Shown: one piece after another, positions 7,963 to 9,478 of the stretch
How positions within the stretch are numbered: the first letter of the stretch is position 1
How the letters are laid out: every line of letters starts with the position of its first letter
NCBI GenBank assembly: GCA_003644265.1
Contig: QNBX01000167.1
Location: 1-9,478 of the forward strand
Source: Planctomycetota bacterium
GTDB taxonomy: Bacteria > Planctomycetota > B15-G4
Direction: 5' to 3'
Length of the DNA stretch: 9,478 bases
Notes under the pieces: generated by a model
What the model was told of the DNA's origin: nothing
The model's input: the letters and a program-made list of their open reading frames with translations, nothing else
The model's database searches: none
Position numbers and translations under genes: made by a program

Positions 7963-8309
7963 GGGTCATCCCCCCAGGTCCAGTCCGTGACGGGTGGCGA
8001 CTTGGGGCGGCGCGATGAGGCGCGCTTGCGCTGCCGGCCCTTGAGGCGCAGCAGCTCCATGGGGCTGACGCGCTGCTCAGGCACCAGGGCCTCGAGCCCG
8101 TCCAGCAGCCCGAGCGTGCGCAGGTAGCGAACGAAGCTGGAGAGCTGGGCGCCGGCACCGGCTTCCATGCGCGCGATCGTTCGCTTGGAGAGCCCCGACT
8201 CGGTGGCCGCCCGCGCCTGCGTCAGGCCCAGCTCCAGGCGCTTCTGGGCCAGGCGCCTGCCGAGTTCCTCAAGAACGACGTCGTCTGTCAGGGATGTTGC
8301 GATGTGCAT
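7959..8309 (-). CDS. hipB: HipB-family antitoxin, XRE/HTH_3 DNA-binding repressor
   Basis: The 116-residue protein has a helix-turn-helix of the XRE/HTH_3 type at about residues 13-70. LTQARAATESGLSKRTIARMEAG contributes the second and recognition helices, and the region ends in LRTLGLLDGLEALVP, a common end of HipB-like domains. It is expected to bind and inhibit the downstream HipA and to repress its own promoter. The C-terminal third is different: a basic stretch (KGRQRKRASSRRPK, 90-103) followed by PPVTDWTWGDDP, probably disordered. In E. coli HipB a disordered tail ending in Trp drives Lon degradation, so the Trp pair here could be analogous; that is inference. The gene is first in the operon and overlaps hipA by four bases (GTGA). 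Starts upstream are excluded by the AT-rich control region. Confidence 0.92.
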   Translation of the reverse strand: MHIATSLTDDVVLEELGRRLAQKRLELGLTQARAATESGLSKRTIARMEAGAGAQLSSFVRYLRTLGLLDGLEALVPEQRVSPMELLRLKGRQRKRASSRRPKSPPVTDWTWGDDP

Positions 8310-8325
8310 AAAGAGCCATATGCGA

Positions 8326-8394
8326 CTTGTTGGAATGCCGTTGAGTTATATGAAGTCAATTGTGACTCTATCGGCTGTGCGTGTGTTCAACAAG
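8326..8394. repeat. Long-range inverted repeat centred on the hipBA operator dyad
   Basis: CTTGTTG at 8326-8332 is the reverse complement of CAACAAG at 8388-8394. Adding the next two outer bases gives eight matches in nine. The midpoint (8360) coincides with the centre of the inner dyad at 8354-8367. This nested symmetry suggests several HipB dimer sites or a looped complex. Confidence 0.45.
8345..8373 (-). promoter_or_regulatory. Probable hipBA promoter with operator dyad in its spacer
   Basis: Read on the minus strand, TATAAC (8350-8345) matches the -10 consensus in five of six bases and sits about 36 bp before the hipB ATG. The 17 bp upstream of it contain the dyad AGTCA-CAAT-TGACT (8367-8354). 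The hexamer 17 bp upstream (CGATAG) is a poor -35. A dyad between -35 and -10 is a common autorepression layout for antitoxins. The dyad is directly visible; the promoter assignment is inference. Confidence 0.45.
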
Positions 8395-8410
8395 ACAGCT
8401 TTTGCTGTTT
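8393..8410. repeat. Hairpin AGACAGC-TTTT-GCTGTTT upstream of hipBA
   Basis: The 7 bp stem includes one G-T wobble and closes a TTTT loop. It lies upstream of the hipBA promoter and overlaps by two bases the outer arm of the long-range repeat. It could be a further operator or a weak terminator for transcription entering from the right; no T-run follows in either direction. Confidence 0.35.
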
Positions 8411-8557
8411 AACATGAGTTAGCATGATAAAAGGGCAAATCTGTCTCTTTGCGTGGCGTGTGCGCCGGTTCTCGGAGTTGGTCCCCCCTTTGCCCCAGGG
8501 CGCCTCACACGGGAGCTGGGCGGCGGGCCTGGCTCGCAGCGTCCGATGCCGCGCGAC

Positions 8558-9427
8558 CTACTCCGGCAGGCGCTGCGCCGACCAGATGATCAACGTCTCG
8601 CCGCCGTCCCAGCGGGAGCTGCCCTGGATGCGGTCGCCCTCCAGGCGCCCGGTGGAGCGCAGCAGCGTGCCCTCGACCTGCGTGTGGAAGCTGAAGTTCA
8701 GCACCGCGCCGAGCTCGGCATAGAGCAGCTCGGCGAGCGCGTCCAGGCCGAGCTCCTCGCCGTTGTCGCGTTGCAGGCGTAGCGCCCCGTGTTCGTCCTG
8801 CACGACGGTCAGTGGGGGCACGCTCAGGTTGGGATTGCCGTTGGACTCGACGGTCACGCGCCACGTGCCCAGCAGGTCGGCGGGGCCGGCGATGCCGTCG
8901 GGGATGACGGGCGGGCGCCGCTTCAGGACGCTGCGGTACAGGGCGTAGACCGCGTGGGCGCGGGGGCGATCGTCGCCACGCAGGTCGGCCTCCAGCAGGC
9001 TCGCCAGACGATCTTCGTAGCGCTCCAGTGCCCAGTTGATGCGTCCGTGCATGGCGTCCTCGCCGGGATCGAGGGCCAGCTCGACCAGGCGCCGCAGCAC
9101 GTCGTCGCGCTCGCCGCGGTAGGTGCTGAGGCCGTGGTAGACCGCCTGGGAGCGCACGTCCGGGTCGGGGTCGCGCGAGAGGCGCAGCGCCAGGTCGACG
9201 GCCGGGTCGCTGATGCGGTGCAGCCCCGCGCGCCAGATCCAGGCTGCACACACGACGCGTGCCAGCTCGGCGCGCACGGCGGGGTCGGGGTCCTCGGCCG
9301 CCGCGGCGAAGTCGGCCAGGTAGCTGTCGTCCATGTCTTTGGTCAGCTCGTCGTCCGAGATGCGCGCCAGCAGCGCCAGGCGGGCGGCGCTGTCCCCGGA
9401 GCGCAGCACGTCGCGCACGTCAGGCAT
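8558..9427 (-). CDS. HEAT-like repeat protein with C-terminal beta-rich domain, hypothetical
   Basis: The protein has 289 residues from the ATG at 9427. Residues 1-170 are helical and acidic, with HEAT-like units marked by DPDPAVRAELARVV (47-60) and DPDPDVRSQAVYHGL (86-100), as in PBS-lyase/HEAT-type scaffolds. A Pro-rich hinge (KRRPPVIP) leads to residues 183-289, predicted beta-rich: LLGTWRVTVESNGNP, VVQDEHGALRLQ, FSFHTQVEGTLLRSTGRLEGDRIQGSSRW. This pattern of strands with 'GTW' first and 'EGxxLxGxxRLEGDxIxGxxxW' hairpins resembles a small lipocalin-like barrel. There is no signal peptide from this start. The frame stays open to the right edge (17 more Arg/Pro-rich codons), so the real start may lie outside the window; the Shine-Dalgarno of this ATG is weak. 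Function is unknown; protein binding through the HEAT part is inference. The intergenic stretch to hipBA (8424-8557) shows nothing I can assign. Confidence 0.75.
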   Translation of the reverse strand: MPDVRDVLRSGDSAARLALLARISDDELTKDMDDSYLADFAAAAEDPDPAVRAELARVVCAAWIWRAGLHRISDPAVDLALRLSRDPDPDVRSQAVYHGLSTYRGERDDVLRRLVELALDPGEDAMHGRINWALERYEDRLASLLEADLRGDDRPRAHAVYALYRSVLKRRPPVIPDGIAGPADLLGTWRVTVESNGNPNLSVPPLTVVQDEHGALRLQRDNGEELGLDALAELLYAELGAVLNFSFHTQVEGTLLRSTGRLEGDRIQGSSRWDGGETLIIWSAQRLPE

Positions 9428-9478
9428 GGGCTTGCCCTGCTTGGGCCGTGGCGGCTGCCGGGCTCGCTCGGCGGCCCA

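Noticed and set aside
6983..8158. 391-codon minus-strand frame overlapping hipA and hipB
   Set aside because: It is a shifted frame of hipA, whose true frame has the full set of kinase motifs and the GTGA overlap with hipB.
6621..8470. hipBA as a mobile cassette with flanking repeats
   Set aside because: Loose similarity of GGTTGGAGT-type and GGAGTTGGT-type stretches on the two sides is too weak; no integrase, transposase, tRNA or target-site duplication is visible.

Overview
The window is GC-rich bacterial DNA with seven protein-coding genes, two of them touching the window edges. The mix is an Asp-box (BNR) secreted protein, an integrin-type FG-GAP/VCBS propeller with 'DLDGDGDLDV...WYEN' repeats, a WaaP/Kdo-kinase-like pair, an OPT-family transporter and a HipBA toxin-antitoxin pair. 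This suggests a Gram-negative environmental bacterium, most like Planctomycetota or Myxococcota. That placement is by style of protein only and was not tested by any search.

Layout from left to right. (1) 1-872, minus: secreted Asp-box beta-propeller protein, truncated by the left edge. (2) 873-1291: gene-free stretch with an imperfect hairpin and a short tandem-repeat patch. (3) 1292-2997, plus: two small kinase-fold proteins joined by a TGATG stop/start overlap. The first keeps the key catalytic residues. The second has Thr at the position of the catalytic Asp. (4) 2998-3177: convergent intergenic region full of small dyads, including three hairpins of the form CGA-4nt-TCG. (5) 3178-4419, minus: exported seven-repeat FG-GAP protein. 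(6) 4420-4637: divergent control region with a dyad flanked by direct repeats. (7) 4638-6620, plus: OPT-family membrane transporter. (8) 6652-8309, minus: hipB-hipA operon with a GTGA overlap. (9) 8310-8557: AT-richer hipBA control region with nested dyads, then featureless sequence. (10) 8558-9427, minus: HEAT-like protein with a C-terminal beta-rich domain, possibly starting beyond the right edge.

The genes do not form one pathway. There are two real operons, the kinase pair and hipBA; the rest are single genes in alternating orientation. I do not see a clearly new multi-gene defence or mobile system. The most interesting items are the translationally coupled kinase/pseudokinase pair, the symmetric operator architecture upstream of hipBA, and the repeated TATG-loop hairpins between the convergent genes at 3109-3159.
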